Positions 19,531 through 28,097 of a DNA stretch of 64,000 nucleotides are shown here, one piece after another; within the stretch, counting starts at the first letter, position 1; every line of letters starts with the position of its first letter. Source of the DNA: Lysobacter lycopersici. Its GTDB lineage: Bacteria > Pseudomonadota > Gammaproteobacteria > Xanthomonadales > Xanthomonadaceae. The stretch spans positions 62,001 through 126,000 of the forward strand of contig NZ_CP041742.1 in the NCBI RefSeq assembly GCF_007556775.1, read 5' to 3'. Under the pieces are notes generated by a model. It was not told the DNA's origin, searched no databases, and was given only the letters and a program-made list of their open reading frames with translations. A program made the position numbers and the translations under genes.

Positions 19531-19749
19531 TCACATGCCGACGATGCGGATTTCGACCTCGCCCACGCGCACGCGCTGCCCGGCGCGGATCTTCGCGGTC
19601 TTGCGCAGTTCGACCGCGCCGTCCACGCGCACCGCGCCCGAGGCGACGAGCTGCTTGCCGGCGCCGCCCGAATCGCACAGGCCCGCCAGCTTCAGCAGCT
19701 GGTTGAGCTCGACGAATTCGCGGTCCAGTTCGAAGTCGATGGTTTGCAT
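19531..19749 (-). CDS. RNA-binding S4 domain protein (YbcJ-like)
   Basis: The 72-residue protein is almost only an S4 domain: FVELNQLLKLAGLCDSGGAG, then VDGAVELRKTAKIRAGQRV. It matches the YbcJ family in length and sequence. It probably binds structured RNA in the cytoplasm. It lies 11 bases downstream of gspB on the same strand, so it is likely transcribed with gspA-gspB although functionally unrelated. Confidence 0.9.
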   Translation of the reverse strand: MQTIDFELDREFVELNQLLKLAGLCDSGGAGKQLVASGAVRVDGAVELRKTAKIRAGQRVRVGEVEIRIVGM

Positions 19750-19760
19750 GTGCGATCGCC

Positions 19761-20417
19761 TCAACGCAACGGCAGCCGGATCGAACGGCCCTGCCAGTCG
19801 AACAGCACGCCATTGGCGTCGATGCGGCGGACCTGCATCGGCCCGACGCTGTCGCCCTCGACGTAACGCTCGCCATCGAGGATCACGAAACGCTTCGCCG
19901 GATCCGGGTCCCACATGTGCATGCTCAGTTGCAGCGGCGGCAGCGCCTTGCGCTGGTCGGCGGACAGGGCGTTGACCGCGGTTTCCGCATCGGCGGAAGG
20001 CGCGGGCGGCGGTGGAATCGCAGCGGTGGGCACGGGCGGCGGCGCGACTTGCGGCGGCGGAATTGGTGTTGCAACCGGTGGCGCCGATTGCGGCTTCGGC
20101 GGTTCGCGTTCGGCGACGCGTGGTGTCGGCGGCGGTTGTGCGACAGCGGCCCGCGGTTGCAGGCGCACGCTTTCGGCCGGCGCCGGTGTCGTCGTTGCCG
20201 TCGATGCAGCAGGTGTCGCGGCATCGTGCGACCACGGATGCAACAGCAACATCGCCACGATTCCGATCGCGGCGACGGTCGCGATCCATGGCAGCGCGCG
20301 ACGCAACGCTCGCTGCGATCGCGCGGCCGGCGGTGGCAATTCCGCGCGCAGGTCGGGCATTTCGCCGCGACGGCGTTCGGCTTCGGATTTGCGCAGCGCT
20401 TCGAGGATCAAGGACAT
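19761..20417 (-). CDS. gspB: General secretion pathway protein B (GspB-like)
   Basis: The 218-residue protein begins MSLILEALRKSEAERRRGE, the hallmark start of GspB/ExeB proteins. A single transmembrane helix follows at about residues 42-60, then a long proline/alanine-rich periplasmic linker (65-145) and a compact C-terminal domain (LQLSMHMWDPDPAKRFVILD, VGPMQVRRIDANGVLFDWQG). GspB with GspA helps insert and assemble the type II secretion outer-membrane secretin through peptidoglycan. It starts 4 bases after the gspA stop, so the two are coupled. Confidence 0.88.
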   Translation of the reverse strand: MSLILEALRKSEAERRRGEMPDLRAELPPPAARSQRALRRALPWIATVAAIGIVAMLLLHPWSHDAATPAASTATTTPAPAESVRLQPRAAVAQPPPTPRVAEREPPKPQSAPPVATPIPPPQVAPPPVPTAAIPPPPAPSADAETAVNALSADQRKALPPLQLSMHMWDPDPAKRFVILDGERYVEGDSVGPMQVRRIDANGVLFDWQGRSIRLPLR

Positions 20418-20421
20418 GCGA

Positions 20422-21921
20422 TCACTCCAGCACTCGCAGCAGGTGCGGGCCGGGCGCATCGCCGGCCAGCGCCATCAGGGTTTCGGGCCCGGCGACGCCG
20501 TCGGCGCTGAGGCCGCGCGCGTCCTGGAACGCGGCGATGTCCGCGGGCAGCGCCGGATCCGGCCCGCGCCACAGCCCGGCGTATTCGCCGGTCCACGCCG
20601 ATTGCAACGTAAGGCGGTCGATGTCGAAGGTGTTTCCCGATAGCGCGATACGCGCGTTGCGCGCGTCGAGGCCGAGCAGCAGCGCCCAGGCGTCGCCGGA
20701 CTGGCCGTGCAGGCGCAGCAACAAGGGGCGATCCAGCGCCTGCAATGTGTCGAGGCGCGCACGGCCCTGCACGCAATGCACGTCGGCGGCGGTCGCGGTG
20801 CAGGCCGCGCTGGCCGGATCGACGGTGATCGCGGACGCCGGCAGTGTCCACGTGCCGAGTAGTGCCTCCCAAGCGGGTGCCGGTGATGCGCCGGCGGCAT
20901 CGACTGCTCCTGCAAGCGCGGTCGCATCGAGGCGCGGAATCGCCGGTTTTGCAGCGACGGCGAGGGTAGGCTTTTGTGGGAGCGGCATCCCTGCCGCGAC
21001 TGTTCTTGTCGCGGGACGCCAAATCGTCCAGGCAATCAAACCGAGCAGCAATACGCCTGCCGTACCGAGCAACCATGCCGTCGGCAATTGTCTACCGACC
21101 GCGTTGCGTGTCGGCAGAACTTCGCGCGCGGCGGCATCGACCAGTTTAGGATCGATGGTCGACGCATCGCGGGCATAGCCGGCGAGCAGGGCGCGTTCAG
21201 CGATCACGTTGACGAGGCGCGGAATGCCGTTCGCATGCTTGTGCACGCGGTTCACTGCCGCCGCGGTCATCGGGAAATGCCGGCCGCCGGCGACGCGGAA
21301 GCGATGGCGCAGGTATTCGCCGGTTTCGCTTTCCGACAGCGGCGTCAGGTGGAAACGCGCGGTGATGCGCTGCGCGAGCTGGCGCAGTTCCGGTTTCGCC
21401 AGCGCATCGCGCAGTTCCGGTTGGCCGATCAGCACGATCTGCAGCAGTTTCTGTGTGTCGGTTTCGAGGTTGGTGAGCAGGCGCACCTGCTCCAGCGCAT
21501 CGGCCGAGAGGTTCTGCGCCTCGTCCACGATCAGCACCACGCGCAGGCCGTCGGCGTAGGCGCGCAACAGGTAGGCGTTGAGTGCGTCCACCAGCGCCTT
21601 GCCGCTGCCGCGCGCGCTCGAAATGTCGATGTGCAGTTCCTCGCACACCGTTTCCAGCAGTTCGATCGGACCGAGCCGCGGGTTCAGCAGCAACGCGACC
21701 CGGGTGTTCTCCGGCAATTGTTCCAGCAGTAGGCGACTGAGCGTGGTCTTGCCGGTGCCGACCTCGCCGGTGAGCTGCACGAAACCGCCGCCGCCGCCCT
21801 GGCCAATGCCGAACAGCAGGTGCGCGAGCGCGTCGCGATGGCGCTCGCTGAGGAACACGAAGCGCGGATCGGGGGTGATCGAGTACGGCGCTTCGCCGAG
21901 TCCGTAGTGCTCGAGGTACAT
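20422..21921 (-). CDS. gspA: ExeA/GspA-like AAA ATPase with peptidoglycan-binding C-terminus
   Basis: The 499-residue protein starts MYLEHYGLGEAPYSITPDPR, the usual ExeA start. Walker A GEVGTGKTT is near residue 55, Walker B VVLIVDEAQNLS near 130. A transmembrane helix lies near residues 283-301, and a C-terminal peptidoglycan-binding-like repeat (FQDARGLSADGVAGPETLMA) near 470. ExeA multimerises on peptidoglycan and with ExeB helps place the type II secretin. Residues about 302-317, just after the membrane helix, are encoded by a REP-like palindrome (20973-21016), so this linker may have grown by repeat insertion. No other gsp genes are in the window. Confidence 0.9.
   Translation of the reverse strand: MYLEHYGLGEAPYSITPDPRFVFLSERHRDALAHLLFGIGQGGGGGFVQLTGEVGTGKTTLSRLLLEQLPENTRVALLLNPRLGPIELLETVCEELHIDISSARGSGKALVDALNAYLLRAYADGLRVVLIVDEAQNLSADALEQVRLLTNLETDTQKLLQIVLIGQPELRDALAKPELRQLAQRITARFHLTPLSESETGEYLRHRFRVAGGRHFPMTAAAVNRVHKHANGIPRLVNVIAERALLAGYARDASTIDPKLVDAAAREVLPTRNAVGRQLPTAWLLGTAGVLLLGLIAWTIWRPATRTVAAGMPLPQKPTLAVAAKPAIPRLDATALAGAVDAAGASPAPAWEALLGTWTLPASAITVDPASAACTATAADVHCVQGRARLDTLQALDRPLLLRLHGQSGDAWALLLGLDARNARIALSGNTFDIDRLTLQSAWTGEYAGLWRGPDPALPADIAAFQDARGLSADGVAGPETLMALAGDAPGPHLLRVLE
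20973..21016. repeat. REP-like palindrome inside gspA
   Basis: GTGGGAGCGGC-ATCCCT-GCCGCGAC followed by TGTTCTT-GTCGCGG gives overlapping stems GCGGC/GCCGC (20982-20997) and CCGCGAC/GTCGCGG (20994-21014). It matches the GTGGGAGCGGC...GCCGCGAC family seen in intergenic elements of this window (25690, 34149, 44026), but here it is in frame within a coding sequence. Confidence 0.6.
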
Positions 21922-21983
21922 GCGCGTCGCGTGGCGGAAAGGCGGCTAGCCTGCCACGAACGCGCGGCGGGTGCGATTCGCGT

Positions 21984-22946
21984 TCATTCGGCTGCGCCCT
22001 TGGCCTCGGAGGTGGCCAGCGTTTCCGGGTGGGAAAGGGCGCGCGGCCGCGCCAGCAGCGGGTGCAGCAACACTGCGCCGAGGATGATGGCGACGCCGGA
22101 ATAGAAGGTGGGCGTGAGTTCGCGCTGTTCACCCAGCAGCAGGGCCGCCAGCGCGATGGCGTACACCGGCTCGAGGTTCACCGCGAGTTGCGCGGCGAAG
22201 GCGCTGATGTGGCGTAGCGCGACCAGCGACAGCGCGAACGGCAACAGGGTGCAGGCCAGCGCCAGCGCGAGCAGGAAGCCGAAATCGCGCGCACCGGGCA
22301 ACGCGAACGGATTGCCGGCGAAAGCGGGGAAGAGCAGCGGCATGATCGGCGCGAGCACGGTCAGCAACGCGATGCCTGCGCCGAGTTCCAGCGCGGTCAC
22401 CGCCAGCGGGTCGTGATGGCCGGCGAAGCGCTTGTTGAGCGAGCCGAACAGGCCGACGAACAGCGCCGACACCGCGCCGACCGCGATGCCCGCGCGCATG
22501 CCCGGGGCGACGCCGCCGGCGACCAGCGCCACGCCGGGCACCACGAGGATGCCAAGCACCAGTTCGCGGCGCGAGAACGGCCGTTTCGCCAGCCACGGTT
22601 CGATGATGGCGGTGAACACCGTCGCCAGCGCCATGCAGGTTGCACCGATCGAGGCGTTCGACAGCTTGATCGCGCCGTAGAAGGTCAGCCAGTGCAGCGC
22701 CACCAGCGCACCGATGCCGGCGTAGGCCAGCTTCTGCCGGCGTGGAATCGCCCGCAGGCCGCGCCAGCACGGCGGCAGCAAGGCCAGCGCGGCCACCACC
22801 AGCAGCATGCGCCACCACACCAACGGCAATGCCGGCAGGCCGATCAGCTTGCCGAGGATCGCGGTGAAGCCCCACAACACCACGCACAGGTGGATCTGCA
22901 GGGTGGCTTTGCGGGCATCGGGCGACATCGGGCCAGTATCGTCCAT
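21984..22946 (-). CDS. EamA-family (DMT) transporter
   Basis: The 320-residue inner-membrane protein has ten hydrophobic helices arranged as two EamA halves. The first half starts LQIHLCVVLWGFTAILGKL and includes NASIGATCMALATVFTAIIE; the second ends with VYAIALAALLLGEQRELTP. These are typical of drug/metabolite exporters of the RhaT/EamA type. Substrate unknown. It is divergent from the HD-GYP gene at 23050 with about 100 bases between starts. Confidence 0.9.
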   Translation of the reverse strand: MDDTGPMSPDARKATLQIHLCVVLWGFTAILGKLIGLPALPLVWWRMLLVVAALALLPPCWRGLRAIPRRQKLAYAGIGALVALHWLTFYGAIKLSNASIGATCMALATVFTAIIEPWLAKRPFSRRELVLGILVVPGVALVAGGVAPGMRAGIAVGAVSALFVGLFGSLNKRFAGHHDPLAVTALELGAGIALLTVLAPIMPLLFPAFAGNPFALPGARDFGFLLALALACTLLPFALSLVALRHISAFAAQLAVNLEPVYAIALAALLLGEQRELTPTFYSGVAIILGAVLLHPLLARPRALSHPETLATSEAKGAAE

Positions 22947-23049
22947 GCCGACCGCCGTCGTGCCGGGAATCCGGGGGCGCCGAGGTGGCGCCTGCGTGCC
23001 GAGCGTCTACAATCGGATCGTCGTCACGCCGGGGGCGCATGCGCCGCGC

Positions 23050-24339
23050 ATGGAAATCGAGGAGCGCCAGGTCAGGGTGCACGAATTGCGCATCGGCATG
23101 TTCGTCAGCCGCCTCGACCGGCCGTGGACCGAAACGCCGTTCGCGCTGCAGGGCTTCCTGATCCGCAACAAGGCCCAGGTCGAACGCCTCGGCGAATACT
23201 GCGATTCGGTCTACATCGACGTGCAGAAGAGCAGCGCGGCCGATCCGTTGCCGGCGCTGCGGACCCTGTCGCCCGCCGCGGGCGGTGGCGGCACGGCCGC
23301 CGGCGCGGGGCTCGGCGCGATCGGCCCGATCGAAACCGCGAGTTCGCGCGAAGCGACCTGGATCGGCGCGGCCGAATATCCGCGCCAGGCCAGCGTCGAG
23401 GACGAGCTGCCGCAGGCGGTATCGGCGATGGAAACCGTCTCCGAGCGCGCATCGGAGATCCTCGACACCCTGCGCAGCGGCCGCAGCGTCAGCCGCGAGC
23501 AGATCACCGCCGCGGTGGAACCGGTGGTGGCGAGCCTGGTGCGCAACCCGGACGCGTTCTTCTGGCTGGAAACGCTACGCAAGCGCGACGACTACGCCTA
23601 TGGCCATGCGATCAATTGCTGCGCGCTGGCCGCGGCTTTCGGCCGCTACCTCGGTTTCCCGGAAATGGTGCTCAACGACCTCGCCACCGGCGGCATGCTG
23701 CTCGACATCGGCATGACCCGCTTGCCGTCGGAACTGCTGCGGCGGAACGGACCGCTCAACGCCGAGGAAACGCGGGCCATCCACCGCCATGTCGAGGAAG
23801 GGCTGAAGCTCTACGACGACACCGGCTTGGGCAACGAGGACGTGCGCACGATGTTGCGCACCCACCACGAACGCTACGACGCGTCAGGCTATCCGGCCGG
23901 CGTGCCGATCCGGCAGATCCCGTTGCTCGGGCGCATCGCCGGCATCGTCGACAGCTTCGACGCGATGACCAGCGCGCGCCCGTTCCGCCCGGCGCTCTCG
24001 CGCGCCGCCGCGCTGCAGGTGCTGTACCGCGAGCGCGGCCACCTGTACCAGCCCGAACTCGTCGAGCAATTCGTGCAATGCCTCGGCGTATACCCGGTCG
24101 GCACGCTGGTGGAATTGAGCACCGGCGAGGTCGGCATCGTGATGGCGCAGAACCCGACCCGGCGCCTGCGTCCGAAGCTGATGCTGTTGACGAGCCCGGA
24201 CAAGCGCCTGCGCGACAACTTCCAGTCGCTGGACCTCCTGACCATGCGCTATGGCGAAGTGGAGGAAAGCGACGTGCACATCGTGCGCAGCCTCGATCCG
24301 GGTGCGTACGGCCTGGAACCGACCGAGCTCTACCTCTAG
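23050..24339 (+). CDS. DUF3391 + HD-GYP domain protein with altered HD dyad
   Basis: The 429-residue protein has an N-terminal DUF3391 domain (RVHELRIGMFVSRLDRPW, residues 7-60), a variable linker, and an HD-GYP domain (about 165-350): YGHAINCCALAAAFGR, then GGMLLDIGMTRLPSELL, RHVEEG, HHERYDASGYPAG and IVDSFDAMTSARPF. HD-GYP enzymes hydrolyse cyclic di-GMP. Here the dyad histidine is Leu218 (LLDIGM instead of LHDIGK), while Asp219 and the GYP block remain. Metal binding is therefore doubtful, and it may be a c-di-GMP sensor or a weak enzyme (inference). An EAL gene follows 78 bases downstream. Confidence 0.88.
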   Translation: MEIEERQVRVHELRIGMFVSRLDRPWTETPFALQGFLIRNKAQVERLGEYCDSVYIDVQKSSAADPLPALRTLSPAAGGGGTAAGAGLGAIGPIETASSREATWIGAAEYPRQASVEDELPQAVSAMETVSERASEILDTLRSGRSVSREQITAAVEPVVASLVRNPDAFFWLETLRKRDDYAYGHAINCCALAAAFGRYLGFPEMVLNDLATGGMLLDIGMTRLPSELLRRNGPLNAEETRAIHRHVEEGLKLYDDTGLGNEDVRTMLRTHHERYDASGYPAGVPIRQIPLLGRIAGIVDSFDAMTSARPFRPALSRAAALQVLYRERGHLYQPELVEQFVQCLGVYPVGTLVELSTGEVGIVMAQNPTRRLRPKLMLLTSPDKRLRDNFQSLDLLTMRYGEVEESDVHIVRSLDPGAYGLEPTELYL

Positions 24340-24417
24340 CCGTCGTCCGTTGTCCCCGCGCGGTGCGTTGTGGCATTGTCCGCGTTCGCGTCGCGACCGT
24401 GGCCGGGGATCGTCGGC

Positions 24418-25674
24418 ATGTTGAATCGAAGCGCATTGCAGGAAGCCTTCTTCCGCCAGTTGCACGGCGGCGATGCCGGCGCGGTGTTCGGCCTGCTGGT
24501 CGTGCGCGCGCTGCGGCTGCGCGAATTGGAACTCCTGTTCGGCCATGCGCTGGTCGAATCGCTCGCGGACGCGGTCGAGGCGCGCCTGCAGGCGCTGCTG
24601 CGCCCGGACGACGAAGTCGTGCGCATCGGCGAATGCGATTTCGCGGTGTTGCTGCCGCGCCTGCGCGAACGCAACCATGCCGCGTTGGCCGCGAGCAAGG
24701 TCGCGCGCGGGTTGCACGGCATGCTCGACGTCGGCGGACGCCCGATCCGCGCCAACTTCGCGGTCGGCACGGCCACGTGGCCGGCCGACGCCGAATCCTT
24801 CGAAACGCTGTGCCTGCATGCCGACCAGGCCTGCGCCGCCGCCGCGACCGGGCGCGACCGGTTCGCGCTGTTCTCCGGCACCGGGCGCAGCCGCCTGGTC
24901 GAATACGGGGAGCTGCACGCGGCCATCGCCGGCAACCAGTTGCGCCTGCACCTGCAATCGATCCACGACATCGCCTCGGGCGACCTGGTCGGTTTCGAGG
25001 CCTTGTCGCGCTGGGACAACCCGCGGCTGGGGCCGGTGCCGCCGGCCAAGTTCGTCGGCCTCGCCGAGCAGACCGGCCTGATCGGCGAACTTACGCGCTG
25101 GACCCTCAACGCCTCGCTCCGCCATTGCGCGCAATGGCTATCGACGCATCCGCGCGCGACCGTGTCCGTCAACGTTTCGCCGCTGGCCTTCGTCGACCAG
25201 CCGCTGGTGGACCAGGTCGCTTCGGCGCTGGAGATCTGGGAAGTACCGCCGCGCGCATTGACCGTCGAGGTCACGGAAAACGCGTTCGTCGAGGATGCGC
25301 CGGCGATCGCCGATGCGTTGCGCACGCTGCACGGCATGGGCGTGGGCGTTGCCATCGACGACTTCGGCACCGGCTATTCGTCGTTCTCCTACCTCAAGCG
25401 CTTCCCGGTCAGCGAACTCAAGATCGACATCGACTTCGTCGCCGACATCGTCCGCGACGAGCGCAGCGCGCGGTTGTCGGCATCGATGGTGGAACTCGCG
25501 CACGCGCTCGGCGCGGTCGCGGTGGCCGAGGGCGTGGAAAACCCGGAAACGCTGGAGCGCTTGCGCGAACTCGGATGCGACCAGGCGCAGGGTTACCTGT
25601 TCGGGCGCCCGGTCCCGGCCGAGGAAGCCGTGGCCGCGCTCGGCGCCGCACCGAAGGAGCTGGTGCCGCCGTAA
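24418..25674 (+). CDS. Degenerate GGDEF / EAL domain cyclic-di-GMP phosphodiesterase
   Basis: The 418-residue protein has a GGDEF-like N-terminal half whose active-site loop reads RIGECDFAVLL in place of GG(D/E)EF, so it cannot be a normal cyclase. A complete EAL domain follows (about 165-405). Its key residues are present: GFEALSRW with Glu194, VNVSPLAF, VEVTENAF, AIDDFGTGYSSFSYLKRFP, ELKIDIDF, AEGVE and QGYLFGRP. It should therefore cleave cyclic di-GMP to pGpG in the cytoplasm. No membrane segment is seen. The ATG at 24418, preceded by GGGGATC, is preferred to the GTG at 24370. It is probably cotranscribed with the HD-GYP gene. Confidence 0.9.
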   Translation: MLNRSALQEAFFRQLHGGDAGAVFGLLVVRALRLRELELLFGHALVESLADAVEARLQALLRPDDEVVRIGECDFAVLLPRLRERNHAALAASKVARGLHGMLDVGGRPIRANFAVGTATWPADAESFETLCLHADQACAAAATGRDRFALFSGTGRSRLVEYGELHAAIAGNQLRLHLQSIHDIASGDLVGFEALSRWDNPRLGPVPPAKFVGLAEQTGLIGELTRWTLNASLRHCAQWLSTHPRATVSVNVSPLAFVDQPLVDQVASALEIWEVPPRALTVEVTENAFVEDAPAIADALRTLHGMGVGVAIDDFGTGYSSFSYLKRFPVSELKIDIDFVADIVRDERSARLSASMVELAHALGAVAVAEGVENPETLERLRELGCDQAQGYLFGRPVPAEEAVAALGAAPKELVPP

Positions 25675-25689
25675 GCGGGTCAAATATTC

Positions 25690-25776
25690 CCCTGTGGGAG
25701 CGGCTTTGCCAGCCATTCGGCTGTCAAAAGCGAAGCCGCAACACCGATGGTCGGGCCTGAAGGCCCTCCCACAGGG
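25690..25776. repeat. REP-like inverted repeat between convergent genes
   Basis: CCCTGTGGGAG (25690-25700) pairs perfectly with CTCCCACAGGG (25766-25776), and an inner GCGGCTTT pairs roughly with AAAAGCGAAGCCGC. It belongs to the GTGGGAGCGGCTTT repeat type. It fills the gap between the EAL gene and the DUF885 gene and could act as a bidirectional transcription block. Confidence 0.65.
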
Positions 25777-25787
25777 TAGGGGCAAGC

Positions 25788-27605
25788 TCAGCGGATCGGT
25801 TCGTCCAGCATCAACTCGCGCACGAAGCGCACCGGCGGCGCGCCGTAGGACAGCACCTGGTCGTGGTAGGCCTTGAGGTCGAACTTGTCGCCCAGCTTCG
25901 CCTGCACCGCCTTGCGCATGTCGAACTGCTCCTGCACGCCGACGAAATAGGTCGGCAATTGCGCGCTCGACAACTGCGCGCGCACCCACTTGCCGGCGGC
26001 CTCGCGTTCCTGCTGGAAGGCGTCGTGGGTCATGAGCCGCATCGCCTGCTCGCGGCTCCAGCCGTCGACGTGCACGCCCTGGTCGAGGATCGCATTGGCG
26101 ATCGTGCGCAGGTAGAACTTGCGCTGCACCAGCTTGAACAGCGGATCGCCGTCGTCGTAGCCCGCATCGGTCATCATCCGCTCGGTGTAGACCGCCCAGC
26201 CCTCGGCGAACATGCCCGAACGCAGCACCGCGCGCAGCGTGGACGGGTAGCGGGCCGAGAACGCGCCCTCGAGGTAATGGCCGGGCATCGCCTCGTGGAT
26301 CGCGAGCAACTGGATCATGCGCGAGTTGTATTCGCGCAGGAACGAATCGGTTTGTTCCTGCGTCCAGTCGTCCGGGATCGGCGAGATCGCGAAGTAGGTG
26401 TCGAGGCCCTTGTCCAGCGGACCGGGCGAATCGCAGTAGGCGACCGCGACGCCGCGCTGGAATTCCGGCATCAGGATCACCTTCACCGGGTCGTCGGGCA
26501 CGGTCACGAGGTCGTGCGCGCGCACGAAGTCCGTGGCCTTCGCCAGCGCCGCCTTGGCCGCGGGCACCACCTGGTCGCGCGCGGGCTTGTCGGCGTAGGC
26601 GAGTTCGAGCGCGGCCTCGATCGCGGCCTGGCGCTGGTCGTCGCTCGGGTTTTCCGGCGTCGGCGGCGCGCCGGGGCGATCCTTCAGCACGCCGCGCGCG
26701 ATGTCGTACATCTCGCCGCGCACGCGGGTCATTTCCGCTTCCGCGCGCTGCTTGATCTCGGCGCGCGAGAGCGAGGACATCAGCGAGAACTGCAGCTTCT
26801 GGTCGTACAGCTTCGCGCCGATGCGGAAATCGCCCTTGGCGTTCGGCACCAGCGTCTTGTCCAGCCAGGTTTGCTGCTCGGCCACCGCCTTGCGCAGGTT
26901 CGCGACCGCGGCATCGAGCCGCGCGCGATCTTCGCCCTGCAACTGGCCCGCGTTGGGGGTGATGAACTGGTCGACCAGGTCGATCACGCCGTTGTTCTGC
27001 TTCGCCACGGTCTGCGCATGGATCAGCGGAACGCGCTTCGGATCCAGGTTGGCGCGCATCTGCGCGAACAGCCCGGGAATCTCCTCCATGCGCGCGGTCG
27101 CGGATTTCAGCCGCTGCGGCATCGGCGCGAAGTCGCGCGCCATCAGGTTGTAGATCGCGCCGCCGGCGAGGCCGCTGTAGACCTGCGGATCCCAGGCCCA
27201 GCCCTGGTAGGTCTCGATGTTCCAGATGTCGCCCTGCAGCTGGTTGCGCAGGATCGCCGCATCGACCTGGTTCTCGCGCGACAGCGCGTTCGCGTCGATC
27301 GCATCGAGTTCGCCCAGCATCGCCTTGCTGAAATCGACGATGCGCTGCCGGCCCGGCGCGTCGAGCTGGTCGAGCTGGTCGTCGAAACGGTGGTCGCCGA
27401 CCTGGGTGGCATTGACCGGGTTCAGCGCCAGCCAGCCGTCGAGCCAGCGCTTCGACACATCGGCGAACTTCGCATCGGCAGGGGACATCGCGGTGGCCTC
27501 GGTGGCGGCGGAAGCGCCTTCGCCGGCAGCGGCGGTGGCGGGGGCGCTGGTGCAGCCGGCGAGGCAGGCGGCGAGCAGCGCGGTGGCGAGCAGGGTCTTG
27601 TGCAT
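25788..27605 (-). CDS. DUF885-family lipoprotein, putative metallopeptidase
   Basis: The 605-residue protein has a lipobox (CLAGC, Cys18) and an alanine-rich linker. The DUF885 body follows, with LNPVNATQVGDHRFDD near residue 62, the zinc motif AIHEAMPGHYLE (HExxxGH) near 445, and MFAEGWAVYTERMM about 30 residues later, which supplies the downstream glutamate. This matches zinc peptidase-like proteins (gluzincin relatives). It would be tethered at the periplasmic face and probably degrade peptides. Full length, no frameshift. Its 3' end abuts the REP element at 25690-25776. Confidence 0.9.
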   Translation of the reverse strand: MHKTLLATALLAACLAGCTSAPATAAAGEGASAATEATAMSPADAKFADVSKRWLDGWLALNPVNATQVGDHRFDDQLDQLDAPGRQRIVDFSKAMLGELDAIDANALSRENQVDAAILRNQLQGDIWNIETYQGWAWDPQVYSGLAGGAIYNLMARDFAPMPQRLKSATARMEEIPGLFAQMRANLDPKRVPLIHAQTVAKQNNGVIDLVDQFITPNAGQLQGEDRARLDAAVANLRKAVAEQQTWLDKTLVPNAKGDFRIGAKLYDQKLQFSLMSSLSRAEIKQRAEAEMTRVRGEMYDIARGVLKDRPGAPPTPENPSDDQRQAAIEAALELAYADKPARDQVVPAAKAALAKATDFVRAHDLVTVPDDPVKVILMPEFQRGVAVAYCDSPGPLDKGLDTYFAISPIPDDWTQEQTDSFLREYNSRMIQLLAIHEAMPGHYLEGAFSARYPSTLRAVLRSGMFAEGWAVYTERMMTDAGYDDGDPLFKLVQRKFYLRTIANAILDQGVHVDGWSREQAMRLMTHDAFQQEREAAGKWVRAQLSSAQLPTYFVGVQEQFDMRKAVQAKLGDKFDLKAYHDQVLSYGAPPVRFVRELMLDEPIR

Positions 27606-27706
27606 GGCGGGTTCCCCGGGGTCAAACGCTCAGCTTAGCCGCGCCGTCATCCGGCGGCATCGGCCATTGGTTTAGGCTCGGCTTCCCACGTATCGAGGAA
27701 TCCGGC

Positions 27707-28057
27707 ATGGCCACCCACGAAGGAAGCTGCCACTGCGGCAGGATCGCGTTCACGCTGGAGGGCGAGGTCCGCGAGGCGATCGACTGCAACTGTTCCATGT
27801 GCCGGCGCAAGGGTGCCTTGCTTGCGGCTTTCCCGCGCGACGCCCTGACCCTGAAGACGCCCGAGGCGGACATGGGCACGTACCGGTTCAACAGGCATCT
27901 CATCGACCACCACTTCTGCCCCGACTGCGGCATTGCACCCTTCAGCGAGGGCAAGGGCCGCGACGGCAGCGCCATGACCATGGTCAACATCCGCTGCCTG
28001 CCCGACGTCGACCTTTCGACACTTTCGATCAAACCCTTCGACGGCGCGTCGATGTAG
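27707..28057 (+). CDS. GFA-family (CENP-V/glutathione-dependent formaldehyde-activating-like) protein
   Basis: The 116-residue protein carries the zinc-binding cysteine sets of the family: GSCHCGRIAF (residues 7-11), DCNCSMCRRKG (27-36) and HHFCPDCGIAPF (65-75). Members range from S-hydroxymethylglutathione synthase to proteins of unknown role, so the name does not prove formaldehyde detoxification. The end is typical (NIRCLPDVDLSTLSIKPFDG). It stands alone, divergent from the DUF885 gene with 101 bases between starts. Confidence 0.92.
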   Translation: MATHEGSCHCGRIAFTLEGEVREAIDCNCSMCRRKGALLAAFPRDALTLKTPEADMGTYRFNRHLIDHHFCPDCGIAPFSEGKGRDGSAMTMVNIRCLPDVDLSTLSIKPFDGASM

Positions 28058-28097
28058 CGTGTCGTCGCGGCGGATCGCCGCGAACGGGGAACGAACG

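Noticed and set aside
22413-25760. Plus-strand open frame of about 1100 codons
   Set aside because: It runs antisense to the EamA gene and out of frame with the HD-GYP and EAL genes, which have clear motifs; composition is that of a shadow frame.
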